In this document: one piece after another, positions 9,757 through 19,253 of the stretch
Numbering within the stretch: the stretch's first letter is position 1
Layout of the letters: every line of letters begins with the position of its first letter
From: Bordetella genomosp. 12
GTDB taxonomy: Bacteria; Pseudomonadota; Gammaproteobacteria; Burkholderiales; Burkholderiaceae_B
DNA length: 64,000 bases
Reading direction: 5' to 3'
NCBI RefSeq assembly: GCF_002261355.1
Contig: NZ_NEVU01000003.1
Coordinates: forward strand, 744,001-808,000
Notes under the pieces: generated by a model
Database searches by the model: none
What the model saw: only the letters and a program-made list of their open reading frames with translations
Told to the model about the DNA's origin: nothing
Position numbers and translations under genes: made by a program

Positions 9757-10437
9757 ATGACCAACACGCCGCTTATCCGCTCTTTTTTGCTGGCGCTGGC
9801 CTTGTGCGGCGCGGTCCCGCTCGCCCACGGCCAGTCGATGTATGGGGGCGCCTCCGAAGGGCGCAATGCCAACATGACCAAGCTGGATGAGCCGCGGCCC
9901 GAAGGCGGCTGGGACGGCCTGGCCCACCTGCTGGAGGCCATCAAGCCTGGCGTCGATACCCGGCTGGACCCCACGCCCTCGCAGATCACCGACCACATCG
10001 AGCTGCTGCTCAATGCCGGGCGCAATGAAGAAGCGCTCCAGAAAATCGAAGCGCGGCTGCAGGCCTCGCGCAAGATTCCCGGCACCGACGTGCAATTGAT
10101 GTTTCAGCACGCCCGCGCCCTGGCCGCGCTCAAACGCCCCCAGGAAGCGGAAGCCATCTATGTTGAAATGACCACGCGCTTTCCCGAGCTGCCTGAACCC
10201 TGGAACAACCTGGCTGCGCTGTATGCCGCCAGGGGAGACCTGGATCGGGCGCAGGATGCGCTTAACATGGCGTTGCGGGCCGATCCGAATTACGCGGCCG
10301 CCCGCTCCAACCTGGGCGACATCCAGCTCATGATCGCATTGCGCACCTATCGCCAAGAAGCTGCGCGCGGCGTTCCTGGCATGAAGGAAAAAGCCCAGGA
10401 GCTGGACAAACTACTGAAGGACAAGTCGCACTCATGA
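9757..10437 (+). CDS. Exported tetratricopeptide-repeat protein
   Basis: A 226-residue protein with an N-terminal signal peptide ([18 protein letters not shown], cleavage near residue 23). The body contains TPR-like helix pairs: [58 protein letters not shown] and [20 protein letters not shown]. It ends with a Lys-rich tail and its stop overlaps the cyclophilin ATG by 4 bp, so the two are translationally coupled. TPR proteins are scaffolds; a periplasmic partner is likely but not identifiable. The tetra-overlap suggests a shared role in periplasmic folding, as inference. Confidence 0.85.
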   Translation: MTNTPLIRSFLLALALCGAVPLAHGQSMYGGASEGRNANMTKLDEPRPEGGWDGLAHLLEAIKPGVDTRLDPTPSQITDHIELLLNAGRNEEALQKIEARLQASRKIPGTDVQLMFQHARALAALKRPQEAEAIYVEMTTRFPELPEPWNNLAALYAARGDLDRAQDALNMALRADPNYAAARSNLGDIQLMIALRTYRQEAARGVPGMKEKAQELDKLLKDKSHS

Positions 10438-11075
10438 CCGCATTTGTTTCTCGCATCAAGCCGCTGGGCCATTGGGCCGGCGCTTTTCTGCTGGCGGCCC
10501 TGCTGCCCCTGAGCGCTGGCGCGCAACCGGCCTCCCCCTCCCCCTCTCTTTCAGAAGGCACTAAATCCATGAGCAATCCTCGCGTCAAACTGCAAACCAA
10601 TCAGGGCGATATGGTCATCACCCTGGACGCCGAAAAAGCCCCCAAGACGGTTGCCAACTTCCTGAACTACGTCAAGGAAGGCTTCTATAACGGCACCGTC
10701 TTTCACCGCGTGATCGACGGCTTCATGATCCAGGGCGGCGGCTTCGAGCCGGGCCTCAAGCAAAAGCCCACCCAGGCGCCGGTCGAAAACGAAGCCAACA
10801 ACGGCCTGAAGAACGACAAGTACACCGTCGCCATGGCCCGCACCAGCGACCCGCACTCGGCCACGGCCCAGTTCTTCATCAACGTCGCCAACAACGACTT
10901 CCTGAACTTCACCGCGCCCACCCCCCAGGGCTGGGGCTATGCCGTGTTCGGCAAGATCACCGAAGGCACCGACGTCATCGACAAGATCAAGGGCGTGAAG
11001 ACCGGCAACAACGGCTTTCACCAGAACGTTCCCAAAGAGGACGTGATCATCGAGAAGGCCGAAGTCCTTGAATAA
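10434..11075 (+). CDS. ppiB: Peptidyl-prolyl cis-trans isomerase, cyclophilin type, with signal peptide
   Basis: Catalyses proline cis-trans isomerisation. The cyclophilin core (about residue 50 onward) has [15 protein letters not shown], the catalytic Arg in [22 protein letters not shown] and [11 protein letters not shown]. The ORF is 213 residues. Its first 31 or so residues look like a cleavable signal peptide ([18 protein letters not shown], then QPA), then a Ser/Pro linker. An internal ATG at 10569 starts [14 protein letters not shown], the usual start of cytosolic PpiB, and has its own AGAAGG ribosome site 9 bases upstream. Both an exported and a cytosolic form are therefore possible. 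The gene is coupled to the TPR gene before it and overlaps lpxH after it. Confidence 0.92.
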   Translation: MTAFVSRIKPLGHWAGAFLLAALLPLSAGAQPASPSPSLSEGTKSMSNPRVKLQTNQGDMVITLDAEKAPKTVANFLNYVKEGFYNGTVFHRVIDGFMIQGGGFEPGLKQKPTQAPVENEANNGLKNDKYTVAMARTSDPHSATAQFFINVANNDFLNFTAPTPQGWGYAVFGKITEGTDVIDKIKGVKTGNNGFHQNVPKEDVIIEKAEVLE

Positions 11076-11838
11076 GCTGGTATTGCCAGGCTCGATCTGG
11101 CTGGCCTCCGACGTGCACCTGGGGCCGGCCACGCCGGCCACCGCAGAAGCCTTCATCGGGTTTCTGCAGGCCGCAGCCGAAGAGGCCGACGCGCTGCTGT
11201 TGCCCGGCGACATCTTCGACGCCTGGATCGGCGACGATGTCATCCGGGCCGCGCCCCCCTGGCTTGCCCAGGCGCTGCAAAGCCTCAAGGCCACGGCGGC
11301 GCGCATCCCGGTCTATCTGGGACGCGGCAACCGCGACTTTCTGATCGGCCAGGAACTGGCCGATGCGCTGGGCGCGACGCTGCTGCCCGAGCCGGCGCTG
11401 GTGGACTCCGATTTCGGCACCTTGCTCATCACGCATGGCGATGAGTACTGTACGGACGACGCGGCCTACCAGCAGTTTCGCACCATGGTGCGCGACCCGC
11501 GCTGGCAGGCCCAGTTTCTGGCCAAGAGCATTCCGGAGCGCCTGCAGATGGCTCAGCAGGCGCGCGGCGAAAGCATGGCAGCCAACCAGAGCAAAACGCT
11601 GGAGATCATGGACGTCAATGCACAGGCGGTCGAAGCCGCGTTTCGCGACGCCGGCGTCGCCACCCTCATCCATGGCCATACGCATCGCCCCGACCGCCAT
11701 GTGCTGGCCATCGACGGCAAGAAACGCGAACGCTGGGTACTGCCCGATTGGGACTGTGACCACGGCGCCTCGCGCGGCGGCTGGCTGGTCATCGACCGCG
11801 ACGGCCTGCAGTTCTACGATCTGGACATGGCCGCCTGA
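11068..11838 (+). CDS. lpxH: UDP-2,3-diacylglucosamine diphosphatase
   Basis: Cleaves UDP-2,3-diacylglucosamine to lipid X in lipid A synthesis at the inner membrane. All metallophosphatase motifs are present in order in the 256-residue protein: [41 protein letters not shown] and IHGHTHRP, with the expected Mn ligands. The start appears to be a TTG at 11068, inside the last codons of the cyclophilin gene (8-bp overlap), with AAGG upstream. No ATG lies near the conserved N-terminus. A strong terminator follows. Confidence 0.96.
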   Translation: MNKLVLPGSIWLASDVHLGPATPATAEAFIGFLQAAAEEADALLLPGDIFDAWIGDDVIRAAPPWLAQALQSLKATAARIPVYLGRGNRDFLIGQELADALGATLLPEPALVDSDFGTLLITHGDEYCTDDAAYQQFRTMVRDPRWQAQFLAKSIPERLQMAQQARGESMAANQSKTLEIMDVNAQAVEAAFRDAGVATLIHGHTHRPDRHVLAIDGKKRERWVLPDWDCDHGASRGGWLVIDRDGLQFYDLDMAA

Positions 11839-11857
11839 GCCACGCCCGGAACGCAGC

Positions 11858-11882
11858 AAACCGCCCCACGGGGCGGTTTTTT
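11858..11882 (+). terminator. Rho-independent terminator after lpxH
   Basis: The hairpin AACCGCCCC-AC-GGGGCGGTT is followed by a run of six T on the plus strand, 20 bp after the lpxH stop. It ends the TPR / cyclophilin / lpxH transcript. Confidence 0.9.
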
Positions 11883-11898
11883 CATGACTGGCAAGCGC

Positions 11899-12762
11899 CT
11901 ACTTGCTCAGCAGCCAGACAGCCACCACCAGCCCGAGCGCGATCCGATACCAGGCAAAGCCGCGGTAGGTGTGGTTGGCCACGAAGCGCAGCACCGCGCG
12001 CACCACCACCAGCGCGCTCAGGAATGCCGCCACGAAGCCGACCGCAATGCCGCTCAGATCGTGGCTGGTGAGCACATCCATGTTGCGGTACATGTCGTAG
12101 ACGGCCGCACCCAGCATGGTGGGCATGGCGAGGAAGAAAGAGAATTCGGTCGCCGTCTTGCGCTGGATGCCGGCGATCATGCCGCCGATGATGGTTGCGC
12201 CCGAGCGCGAGGTGCCCGGAATCATCGCCAGACATTGCGCCACACCCACGCCCAGCGCCTGCTTCCAGCTGATGTCCTCCAGACGGCGCGCCGTGGCGCG
12301 TTCGTCGGAAGCGGTGTCGTCGGCGGCCCCCGGCGCATCCCCCGGGGTGTGCGGTGCGCGCCGCTCCACCCACAACATGATCAGGCCGCCGATCACCAGC
12401 GTGACCGCGACCACGCCGGGGTGATAGAAGGTCTGCTTGATGCTCTTGATGAAGATGGCCCCGATCACCGCGGCCGGCAGGAAGGCCAACATCAGATTGC
12501 GCGTGAACAGCAGCTCCTGGCGCTCGCCGCACAGCGTGCCGCGGATCAGCTGCCACAAGCGGGCGCGGAAAATCCACATGACCGCCAGGATGGAACCCAG
12601 CTGGATCACCACCTCGAAGACCTTGCCCGAACTGGACTCGAACTGAATCCAGTCACCAAAGAGGATGAGGTGACCGGTGCTGGAGACCGGAATAAATTCG
12701 GTGAGGCCCTCGATGATGCCGAGGAAAAATGCCTTCAGAAGATAAAGCGTGCTGTCGCTCAC
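11899..12762 (-). CDS. uppP: Undecaprenyl-diphosphatase
   Basis: Integral membrane phosphatase recycling the undecaprenyl carrier for peptidoglycan and other cell-wall polymers. The 287-residue product has the two family motifs: GIIEGLTEFIPVSSTGHLI near residue 15 and PGTSRSGATIIGG near residue 180, with multiple TM helices. The start is a GTG (12760-12762). A hydrophilic insert (APHTPGDAPGAADDTASDE) separates helices mid-protein. UppP function also gives bacitracin resistance. Confidence 0.96.
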   Translation of the reverse strand: MSDSTLYLLKAFFLGIIEGLTEFIPVSSTGHLILFGDWIQFESSSGKVFEVVIQLGSILAVMWIFRARLWQLIRGTLCGERQELLFTRNLMLAFLPAAVIGAIFIKSIKQTFYHPGVVAVTLVIGGLIMLWVERRAPHTPGDAPGAADDTASDERATARRLEDISWKQALGVGVAQCLAMIPGTSRSGATIIGGMIAGIQRKTATEFSFFLAMPTMLGAAVYDMYRNMDVLTSHDLSGIAVGFVAAFLSALVVVRAVLRFVANHTYRGFAWYRIALGLVVAVWLLSK

Positions 12763-12783
12763 AGGGGGTACATCCGCAAAAAT

Positions 12784-14370
12784 TTAGTCGTGGTCGTAAT
12801 TATCAGGGTCTTCGAGCGCTTCGTTGACGGAACGTTCCACTCGCACCGAAGCGATGCGCCGGCCATCCATGCGCAGCACCTCAAAGCGGAAGCGGAAATA
12901 CGGCGTCTCGTACTCGCAGCTATCGCCAGGCTTGGGCAACTGCCCGAAACGCATCAGCAGATAGCCCGCCAGGGTGGAGTAATCCTCGGACTCGTCGATC
13001 AGGCCCTCGGTGTCGAGCACCTGCTCCACATGCCGCAGGTCGGCCGCGCCATCGATCTCCCAGACGCCATCGCCCTTGGCGATGATATCGGGCACCTCGT
13101 CCTCGTCGGGAAACTCGCCCGCGATGGCCTCGAACACATCGATCGGCGTGACCAGGCCGGCGATGGCCCCGAATTCGTCGGCCACCAGCACCAGCTGGCC
13201 GCGCGAGCGCTTGAGCGTTTCCATCAGGCGCAGAATGCCGATGGACTCGTGCACGATGATGGGGTCGCGCAGACGGTTGCGGCGCACCTGCCCCTCGGCC
13301 ATGAGATCCGCCACCATGTCCTTGGCGCGGCCGATACCGATGACCTCATCCAGAGACCCCCGGCAGACCGGGAAGAAGCTGTGCGGCGTATCCATGATCT
13401 GCTTCTGGATATCCTGCGGGTCATCCTCGATGTTGACCCATGAGACATCGATGCGCGGCGTCATGATGGAATGGATGGAACGCTCGGCCAGCGTCAGCAC
13501 ACCACTGACCATATTGCGCTCTTCCACACCGAAGGCGCCCGAAGCCGGCGTCTGCCGATTCGGCTCCTGGTCCGGGTCGATCATCTGCGGCCGCTTGCCC
13601 AGCATGCGTAGTACGGCCTCGGCGGTGCGGTCGCGCATGGGGCGGCGGGCATCGAGCTTGAGCAGATTGCGCCGCGCCACTTGATTGAGCGCCTCGATGA
13701 GCACCGAGAAGCCGATGGCCGCATACAGATAGCCTTTAGGCACCTTGAAGCCAAAGGCTTCGGCCAGCAGCGAAAACCCGATCATGAGCAAAAAGCCCAG
13801 GCACAGCACGACCACGGTCGGATGGGCATTGACGAAGCGGGTCAGCGGTTTGGACGCGGCCAGCATGATGCCCATGGCGATGACCACGGCGATCATCATG
13901 ATGGCCAGATGGTCGACCATGCCCACGGCGGTGATGACCGAGTCCAGCGAAAAGACCGCATCCAGCACCACGATCTGTGTGACCGTGACCCAGAAGCTCG
14001 GATAGGAACGCGATCCTCCCACCACATCCTGTCCGCCGCCTTCGAGGCGTTCGTGCAGCTCCATCGTGCCCTTGAAGAGCAGAAAGAAGCCACCCAGCAT
14101 GAGGATCAGGTCCCGGCCGGCGAAGGAGAAGGGGCCGACGGAGAACAGCGGCTGCGTCAACGTGACCAGCCAGGACATCACGGACAACAGGCCCAGGCGC
14201 ATCACCAGGGCCAGGCTCAGGCCGACGATACGCGCGCGGTCGCGCTGCGACGGAGGCAGCTTGTCCGCCAGAATGGCGATGAAGATGAGGTTGTCTATCC
14301 CGAGGACGATTTCAAGGATGACAAGGGTAAGCAGGCCGACCCACGCGGCGGGGTCCAGCAGCCACTCCAT
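12784..14370 (-). CDS. TerC-family membrane protein with CBS pair and CorC/HlyC domain
   Basis: A 528-residue three-part protein. Residues 1-230 form a TerC transmembrane domain ([17 protein letters not shown] with its acidic metal-site pattern, and [18 protein letters not shown]). Residues about 290-430 carry two CBS repeats ([17 protein letters not shown] and [22 protein letters not shown]). The last 90 residues form a CorC/HlyC transporter-associated domain ([19 protein letters not shown]). This matches the YoaE/YegH group, thought to work in metal-ion homeostasis. The ATG at 14370 has GGAG six bases upstream. I looked for a yybP-ykoY manganese riboswitch in the leader and did not see one. 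Confidence 0.92.
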   Translation of the reverse strand: MEWLLDPAAWVGLLTLVILEIVLGIDNLIFIAILADKLPPSQRDRARIVGLSLALVMRLGLLSVMSWLVTLTQPLFSVGPFSFAGRDLILMLGGFFLLFKGTMELHERLEGGGQDVVGGSRSYPSFWVTVTQIVVLDAVFSLDSVITAVGMVDHLAIMMIAVVIAMGIMLAASKPLTRFVNAHPTVVVLCLGFLLMIGFSLLAEAFGFKVPKGYLYAAIGFSVLIEALNQVARRNLLKLDARRPMRDRTAEAVLRMLGKRPQMIDPDQEPNRQTPASGAFGVEERNMVSGVLTLAERSIHSIMTPRIDVSWVNIEDDPQDIQKQIMDTPHSFFPVCRGSLDEVIGIGRAKDMVADLMAEGQVRRNRLRDPIIVHESIGILRLMETLKRSRGQLVLVADEFGAIAGLVTPIDVFEAIAGEFPDEDEVPDIIAKGDGVWEIDGAADLRHVEQVLDTEGLIDESEDYSTLAGYLLMRFGQLPKPGDSCEYETPYFRFRFEVLRMDGRRIASVRVERSVNEALEDPDNYDHD

Positions 14371-14490
14371 CAGGCACTCCACAAGTTACAGGACCGATTA
14401 TCGTACATGGAAAAAATGTGTCACGCGGGTGACAAAGCCCCGCGGCGCGCGGCGATCCCGTCCGCGGCGACGATGCTGACGACAAGATGA

Positions 14491-14532
14491 AAAACCCCCG
14501 AAAGCCGGATGCGTATCCCGCTTTCGGGGGTC
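14491..14532 (-). terminator. Rho-independent terminator after suhB
   Basis: Arms ACCCCCGAAAGC and GCTTTCGGGGGT pair perfectly around a 14-base loop. On the minus strand the hairpin is followed by TTTTT, 38 bp after the suhB stop. Confidence 0.85.
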
Positions 14533-14570
14533 GGTTCAGCGAGCCGCCGTCTCAGGGCTGCCCGGCCGGA

Positions 14571-15350
14571 TCAGGGCTTGGGCTGCAGCGCCGTCAGCAT
14601 GTGGGTGAAGATCTTCGGGCTGCCGGCAAGCACATTGCCGGAATCCATCCAACCCTGCTCACCGTCGAAATCCGCCACCAGGCCACCCGCCTCGAGCACC
14701 AGCAGGCTGCCCGCGGCCAGATCCCAGGGCTTGAGGCCCACGCCGCAGAAACCGTCCAGGCGGCCGCTGGCGACATAGGCCAGCTCCAGCACGGTCGAGC
14801 CCAGGCGGCGCACGCCGGTGCTGCCTTCGGCCATGGCGCGGAAACGCGAACTGCCCTGGTCGGCGTCGGCCGGCGTGGGCCAGTGCGCGCCGAGCAATGC
14901 CTCGTGGTAGCGGATGCGGCCGGAGACACGCACGCGGCGGTCATTCAGGAAGGTGCCGCCGCCACGGCTGGCGGTAAACAGCTCGTTGCGCGCCGGGTCA
15001 TAGACGACGGCCTGCGTAACCTGGCCGCGCTGCGTCAGCGCGATGGAAACCGCATAATTGGGCAACCCGTGGATGAAGTTGGTCGTGCCGTCCAGGGGAT
15101 CGATGATCCACTGGAACTCGGCTTGATCCGGGCCTTGCAGGCCGTATTCTTCGCCCAGCACGGCGTGGTCGGGGTAAGCCGTGCGCAAGGCCTCGACAAT
15201 GGCCTCCTCGGCGGCGCGATCGACTTCCGTGACATAATCGCGCGGACCCTTGCGCGCCACGGTCAGGCGGTCGGGATCGAGGCTGGCGCGATTGATGATG
15301 GCGCCGGCACGGCGAGCCGCCTTGATGGCGGTATTGAGCATCGGGTGCAT
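14571..15350 (-). CDS. suhB: Inositol-1-monophosphatase family protein
   Basis: Mg-dependent phosphatase of the SuhB type, 259 residues, which also acts in rRNA antitermination complexes in E. coli. The metal and active-site motifs are all present: VTEVDRAAEE, LGEEYG, WIIDPLDGTTNFIHGLP and the C-terminal KPWDLAAGSLLVLEAGG. The start at 15350 (MHPMLNTAIKAARRAG) matches the family; the open frame reaches upstream across the divergent region to trmJ. A terminator follows. Confidence 0.95.
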   Translation of the reverse strand: MHPMLNTAIKAARRAGAIINRASLDPDRLTVARKGPRDYVTEVDRAAEEAIVEALRTAYPDHAVLGEEYGLQGPDQAEFQWIIDPLDGTTNFIHGLPNYAVSIALTQRGQVTQAVVYDPARNELFTASRGGGTFLNDRRVRVSGRIRYHEALLGAHWPTPADADQGSSRFRAMAEGSTGVRRLGSTVLELAYVASGRLDGFCGVGLKPWDLAAGSLLVLEAGGLVADFDGEQGWMDSGNVLAGSPKIFTHMLTALQPKP

Positions 15351-15493
15351 AGAATTCCGTTCGGTAAAGGCCTGGCCTGCGCAGATGCATGGCAAGGGAG
15401 TATCGTACTTCGCCTGAGGGCAATTTGCCCTGCGGCTCCCAGCCTGCGCCCCGCAAAATCCAGGAAAGCACAAAGCCAAACCTCCCATTTTAA

Positions 15494-16303
15494 ATGACTC
15501 AAGAATTTTCACGCGCTCGCTTCATCATGGTGCAGCCCAGCCACCCCGGCAACGTGGGTTCGGCCGCACGCGCCATCAAGACCATGGGCTTCGCCGACCT
15601 CGTTCTGGTCGACCCCCGGATGCCCGACATGACGGCCCAACCCGAGGCAGTGGCCCTGGCTAGCGGCGCGGCCGATGTCCTCGAGCGCGCGCAGATCTGC
15701 GCCACGCTCGAAGAGGCGTTGGCGCCGGTCACGCTGGCTTTTGCCCTGACCGCCAGGGTGCGCGACCTCGGCCCGCCGCCTTGCGACATCCGCCAGGCGG
15801 CCACGCTCAGCCGGGAACACCTGGATCAGAATCCGGACGGCGCGGTGGCCATTGTTTTAGGGACGGAACGATCCGGACTGACGAACGAACAGATCGGCCT
15901 GTGCCAGCGCATCTGCCACATCCCGGCCAACCCCGAATACAGCTCCTTGAACGTGGCCCAGGCGCTGCAACTGGCGGCCTGGGAGTTGCGCTATGCGCTG
16001 CTGGAGGCCTCGGGCGCCACCCTGCTGCCCGCTTCGCGCGCGCAACAGCCCGATCCGGGCGCGCAACCGGCCAGCGGCGAAGCCGTGCATGCCATGCTCG
16101 CGCACTGGGAGCAGGCCTTGGTGGCAGTGGATTTTCTCAATCCGGCCCACCCCAAGAAACTCATGCCGCGCATGCGGCACCTCTTCACGCGGGCCGAACT
16201 CACCCGCGACGAAATCGATATGCTGCGCGGGGTGTGCACCGCCATGATCGATGTCGCCGGGCGCGCGGCACCGCGCAAAAGCCGCAAGGACGACTCGCAC
16301 TGA
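15494..16303 (+). CDS. trmJ: tRNA (cytidine/uridine-2'-O)-methyltransferase TrmJ
   Basis: SPOUT-class methyltransferase that 2'-O-methylates position 32 of tRNAs using SAM. The 269-residue protein has all three SPOUT motifs: VQPSHPGNVGSAARAIKTMG at the N-terminus, AIVLGTERSGLTNEQI and IPANPEYSSLNVAQALQLAA. The C-terminal extension is typical of TrmJ rather than TrmL. It is divergent from suhB across 143 bp. Confidence 0.93.
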   Translation: MTQEFSRARFIMVQPSHPGNVGSAARAIKTMGFADLVLVDPRMPDMTAQPEAVALASGAADVLERAQICATLEEALAPVTLAFALTARVRDLGPPPCDIRQAATLSREHLDQNPDGAVAIVLGTERSGLTNEQIGLCQRICHIPANPEYSSLNVAQALQLAAWELRYALLEASGATLLPASRAQQPDPGAQPASGEAVHAMLAHWEQALVAVDFLNPAHPKKLMPRMRHLFTRAELTRDEIDMLRGVCTAMIDVAGRAAPRKSRKDDSH

Positions 16304-16349
16304 GTCTAGAACCCTGCCGGCCCTGGCGGCCGGCTTGGGGCGCGAGACG

Positions 16350-16382
16350 AAAAAAAAGGGGCGGCGCGCCGCGCCAGCCCCC
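16350..16382 (-). terminator. Rho-independent terminator of the Bug gene
   Basis: The minus strand reads GGGGC-T-GGCGC, a short loop, GCGCC-GCCCC and then eight T residues, 20 bp after the end of the Bug-protein gene. It is a strong GC-rich hairpin with an excellent T-run. Confidence 0.8.
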
Positions 16383-16402
16383 CTGCTTCGCCGTGCTACT
16401 TA

Positions 16403-17398
16403 TCAGTCGACGCGTGCGCCCGAAGTCTTGACCACGGGGGCCCAGCCTTCGACTTCCGACTTGATGAAAGCACCAAACTCGGCCGGTGTGGTCTTTTGCC
16501 CCACCGCGCCCAGGCTCTCATAGGACTTCTGCACTGAGGCTTTGTCCAGGGCCTTATTCATTGCCGCATTCAACTTCTCGATCACATCCGGGGGCGTGCC
16601 GGCAGGCGCGATCAGGCCGAACCACGACGAGACGTCGAACTTGTCAAAGCCCGATTCCTGCATGGTGGGCAGATCCGGAGCGCTCTTGGAACGCTCGGCC
16701 GTGGTCACCGCCAGGGCGCGCAGCTTGCCCGATTGCGCATGAGGCCAGGACGACGGCATATTGTCAAACATGAATTGCACCTGGCCGCCGATCAGGTCGG
16801 TCACCGCCGGCGCGCTGCCCTTATAGGGCACGTGCAGGACATCGATGCCGGCGCGCTGCTTGAACAGTTCGCCCGCCATATGAATGGAGGTGCCGCTGCC
16901 CGACGAGGCAAAGGCCAGCTTGCCCGGGTTGGCCTTGGCATAGGCCACCAGTTCCTCGACCGATTTGACCGGCACCTGGGGATTGATCACCAGCACGTTC
17001 GGCACCTTGGCGCCCAGCGCGACGGGGGCAAAGTCCTTGACCAGATCGAAGTTGACGTTGGAATACAGCGTCTGATTGATGGCGCTCGTCACGGCCACGA
17101 ACAGCAGCGTGTAGCCATCGGGCGTGGCGCGGGCCACGTAGTCCGTGGCGATATTGCTGCCGCCGCCGGGTTTGTTTTCGACGACGAAGGATTGGCCGAG
17201 CGCTTCGGTCAATTCCTTGGCCATGATGCGGGCGATCACGTCGGTGGTGCCGCCGGCGGAAAATCCCACCACGATACGCACGGGCTTGTCCGGATAGGCG
17301 GCCTGCGCGGGGGCTGAGCTAAGGGCAAAGGCGCTGATGGCACCGGCGATCAAGCCGGTGAGGGCACGCGCCAGACGAGGCTTTTTGGCCAATGTCAT
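16403..17398 (-). CDS. Bug-family periplasmic solute-binding protein
   Basis: A 331-residue secreted binding protein of the tripartite tricarboxylate (TctC/Bug) family, greatly expanded in Bordetella. It has a signal peptide (LIAGAISAFALSSAPAQA), then AYPDKPVRIVVGFSAGGTTD, VVENKPGGGSNIATDYVA and KLAFASSGSGTSIHMAGELF. The ligand is probably a carboxylate, unknown. I chose the ATG at 17398 because GGAGAC precedes it by six bases; a longer frame starts nine codons upstream. No TctA/TctB membrane partner is adjacent, as is usual for orphan Bug genes. The divergent IclR gene is the likely regulator. Confidence 0.92.
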   Translation of the reverse strand: MTLAKKPRLARALTGLIAGAISAFALSSAPAQAAYPDKPVRIVVGFSAGGTTDVIARIMAKELTEALGQSFVVENKPGGGSNIATDYVARATPDGYTLLFVAVTSAINQTLYSNVNFDLVKDFAPVALGAKVPNVLVINPQVPVKSVEELVAYAKANPGKLAFASSGSGTSIHMAGELFKQRAGIDVLHVPYKGSAPAVTDLIGGQVQFMFDNMPSSWPHAQSGKLRALAVTTAERSKSAPDLPTMQESGFDKFDVSSWFGLIAPAGTPPDVIEKLNAAMNKALDKASVQKSYESLGAVGQKTTPAEFGAFIKSEVEGWAPVVKTSGARVD

Positions 17399-17419
17399 GC
17401 GATTGTCTCCATGCAAAAT

Positions 17420-17434
17420 GTCCATGGTATGGAC
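17420..17434. promoter_or_regulatory. Palindrome, candidate IclR operator
   Basis: GTCCAT-GGT-ATGGAC, 6-base arms around 3 bases, lies 22 bp upstream of the Bug-protein start and about 140 bp from the divergent IclR gene. IclR-family sites are typically 14-15-bp palindromes in such positions. Assignment to this regulator is inference. Confidence 0.4.
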
Positions 17435-17574
17435 GTATAAAAATTATGATTTTTCGGATGATGCGCTATACACCGGCGTTCAGGCAAGGTAGAGTCCACC
17501 CTACGGACGCTTGCCGCTCCCCCGGGGGGCTGGCCTGACGAGCCGAGATTGAGCATTGATAATCAGAGACATAC

Positions 17575-18330
17575 ATGCAAGAGAGTGAGACCGCGGCTGC
17601 CGGGCCGCGCACCCTGCGCCGGGGGCTGACCGTGCTGTCCGCCCTGCGCGACCAGGGTAACAACGGGCTGAGCGTCACCGACATCGCACGGCAAACCGGC
17701 ATCCAGCGCCCGACCATTTATCGGCTGCTGGCCGCCCTGCTGGAGGCAGGGCTGGTGTCCACCATTCAAGGCAGTAAAAAATACCGCGCCGAACTCGGCG
17801 GCGAGCCGGATGCCGCCTCGCCCGATCCGCGCGTGCGCCAATTACTGCCGACTCTCAGGCGCCTGGCCGAGCGCACGGGCGACGCGGTCTTTCTGGTGGT
17901 GCGCGATGGCGACGATTCCGTCAGCCTGCAGCGGGAAATCGGCAGCTACCCGGTGCAAATCCTGGCGACTTATGCGGGCAAGCGCCAGCCGCTGGGCGTG
18001 GGGTCCGGAGGCATGGCCATCCTGGCCGCGCTGCCCGACGAGACGGCGCATGGCATTGTGACGCGCAACTCCGGACGGCTGGATGAGTTTGGCGGCATGA
18101 CTCCCCACGAAATGCACCGCCTGATCGAGAACACGCGCTCACGCGGCTATTCCGTGGTGGGCAACCATGCGGTGCGCGGCGCCCTGGGGGTGGGCTGTGC
18201 CCTGCTCGACGCGCAGGGCCTGCCGTTGCTGGCCGTCAGCGTGACGGCCATCATCGACCGCATGCCCGCGCAACGCCAGCGAGAGATCGCCGGTTGGATC
18301 AAGACCGAACTGGCCCGCCTCAAGACCTAA
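17575..18330 (+). CDS. IclR-family transcriptional regulator
   Basis: A 251-residue regulator. The N-terminal winged helix is LTVLSALRDQ, then LSVTDIARQTGIQRPTIYRL and LEAGLVSTIQGSKKYR; the C-terminal effector domain is IclR type (RLAERTGDAVFLVVRDGDD, then LGVGSGGMAILAALPD and VGCALLDAQGLPLLAVSV). It is divergent from the Bug gene, so it probably controls carboxylate uptake through that gene. The effector is unknown. Confidence 0.92.
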   Translation: MQESETAAAGPRTLRRGLTVLSALRDQGNNGLSVTDIARQTGIQRPTIYRLLAALLEAGLVSTIQGSKKYRAELGGEPDAASPDPRVRQLLPTLRRLAERTGDAVFLVVRDGDDSVSLQREIGSYPVQILATYAGKRQPLGVGSGGMAILAALPDETAHGIVTRNSGRLDEFGGMTPHEMHRLIENTRSRGYSVVGNHAVRGALGVGCALLDAQGLPLLAVSVTAIIDRMPAQRQREIAGWIKTELARLKT

Positions 18331-18346
18331 GCGGGCCCGCGCGGCG

Positions 18347-19195
18347 TCAGGCCGCGGCGTCCTTGTCCTTGTCGGCCGCGGGCGGCGCCTGGATCTCGCG
18401 CACCGGAATGGGCGGGCGGAAGCCGGCCTCGGCCAGCTTGCGGCGGATCTGCTGGAACAAATCCCAGCGCAGATCCCAGTAGGTGGCAGCCTTGGTCCAG
18501 ACGCGGATATTCACCACGGTGCCATTGTCGCGGTACTCGATGGCGCGCACCACGGGCGCCGGCGCCGCTTCGACCAGCGGGTGGTCCTTGACCAGGGCCT
18601 CCAGGCGGGTCACCGCGGCCTCCAGATCATCGGCGTAATGAATGATCACCGGGATGTCGCAACGGCGGTTGACGTTGCGGCTGTAGTTGGTGATCGTCGA
18701 GGCCCAGACCGCGCTGTTGGGCAAGGTGATGTTGATGCCATCGGATTGCACCAAGCGCGTCAGGAACAGGCCGACCTCTTCGACCGTGCCCTCGTTGCCG
18801 GAACTCAGTGCGATGTACTCGCCCGTGCGGATCGGCCGCAATATCAGCAGCATGATGCCCGCGGCGATATTCTGCAGTGTGCCCTGCAAAGCCAGGCCCA
18901 CGGCCAGGCCGGCGGCACCCAGCACGGCAATGAGGCTGGCCGTCTGCACGCCGAAACGGGCCAGCACGGCAATCACGGTGAAGATGCGCACCGCCCAGAC
19001 CACGGTGGTCTGGAACATCGGCACGATGGTCGGATCGATGCGCGGCGAACGCTGCGCCATGCGGCGCACCCAGCGCCCCAGCAAAGACGATACCCACCAG
19101 CCGATGATGAGTATCAGCAGCGCCACGAGCAGGTTGATGCCCAGCTCCAGCAATTGGGGCATGGCTGCACCCATGCCTACAAACCATTCTTTCAT
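18347..19195 (-). CDS. Small-conductance mechanosensitive channel (MscS family)
   Basis: A 282-residue membrane protein with MscS architecture: about three N-terminal TM helices (LGINLLVALLILIIGWWVSS, then WAVRIFTVIAVLARFGVQTA), the glycine/alanine-rich pore helix LGAAGLAVGLALQGTLQNIA, and the beta domain with GTVEEVGLFLTRLVQSDG and LPNSAVWASTITNYSR. It opens under membrane tension to release solutes on osmotic downshift. The Asp/Lys-rich tail (ADKDKDAAA) is poorly conserved. It is convergent with the IclR gene. Confidence 0.94.
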   Translation of the reverse strand: MKEWFVGMGAAMPQLLELGINLLVALLILIIGWWVSSLLGRWVRRMAQRSPRIDPTIVPMFQTTVVWAVRIFTVIAVLARFGVQTASLIAVLGAAGLAVGLALQGTLQNIAAGIMLLILRPIRTGEYIALSSGNEGTVEEVGLFLTRLVQSDGINITLPNSAVWASTITNYSRNVNRRCDIPVIIHYADDLEAAVTRLEALVKDHPLVEAAPAPVVRAIEYRDNGTVVNIRVWTKAATYWDLRWDLFQQIRRKLAEAGFRPPIPVREIQAPPAADKDKDAAA

Positions 19196-19253
19196 GTGAT
19201 CTCCTGCCCAGTCCCGGCATCAGTAACATCCGGACTCTAGCAGAAGCGCGGGA

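Noticed and set aside
14371-14490. yybP-ykoY manganese riboswitch before the TerC-family gene
   Set aside because: The leader is short and lacks the conserved riboswitch motifs; only a GGAG site and a possible promoter are visible.
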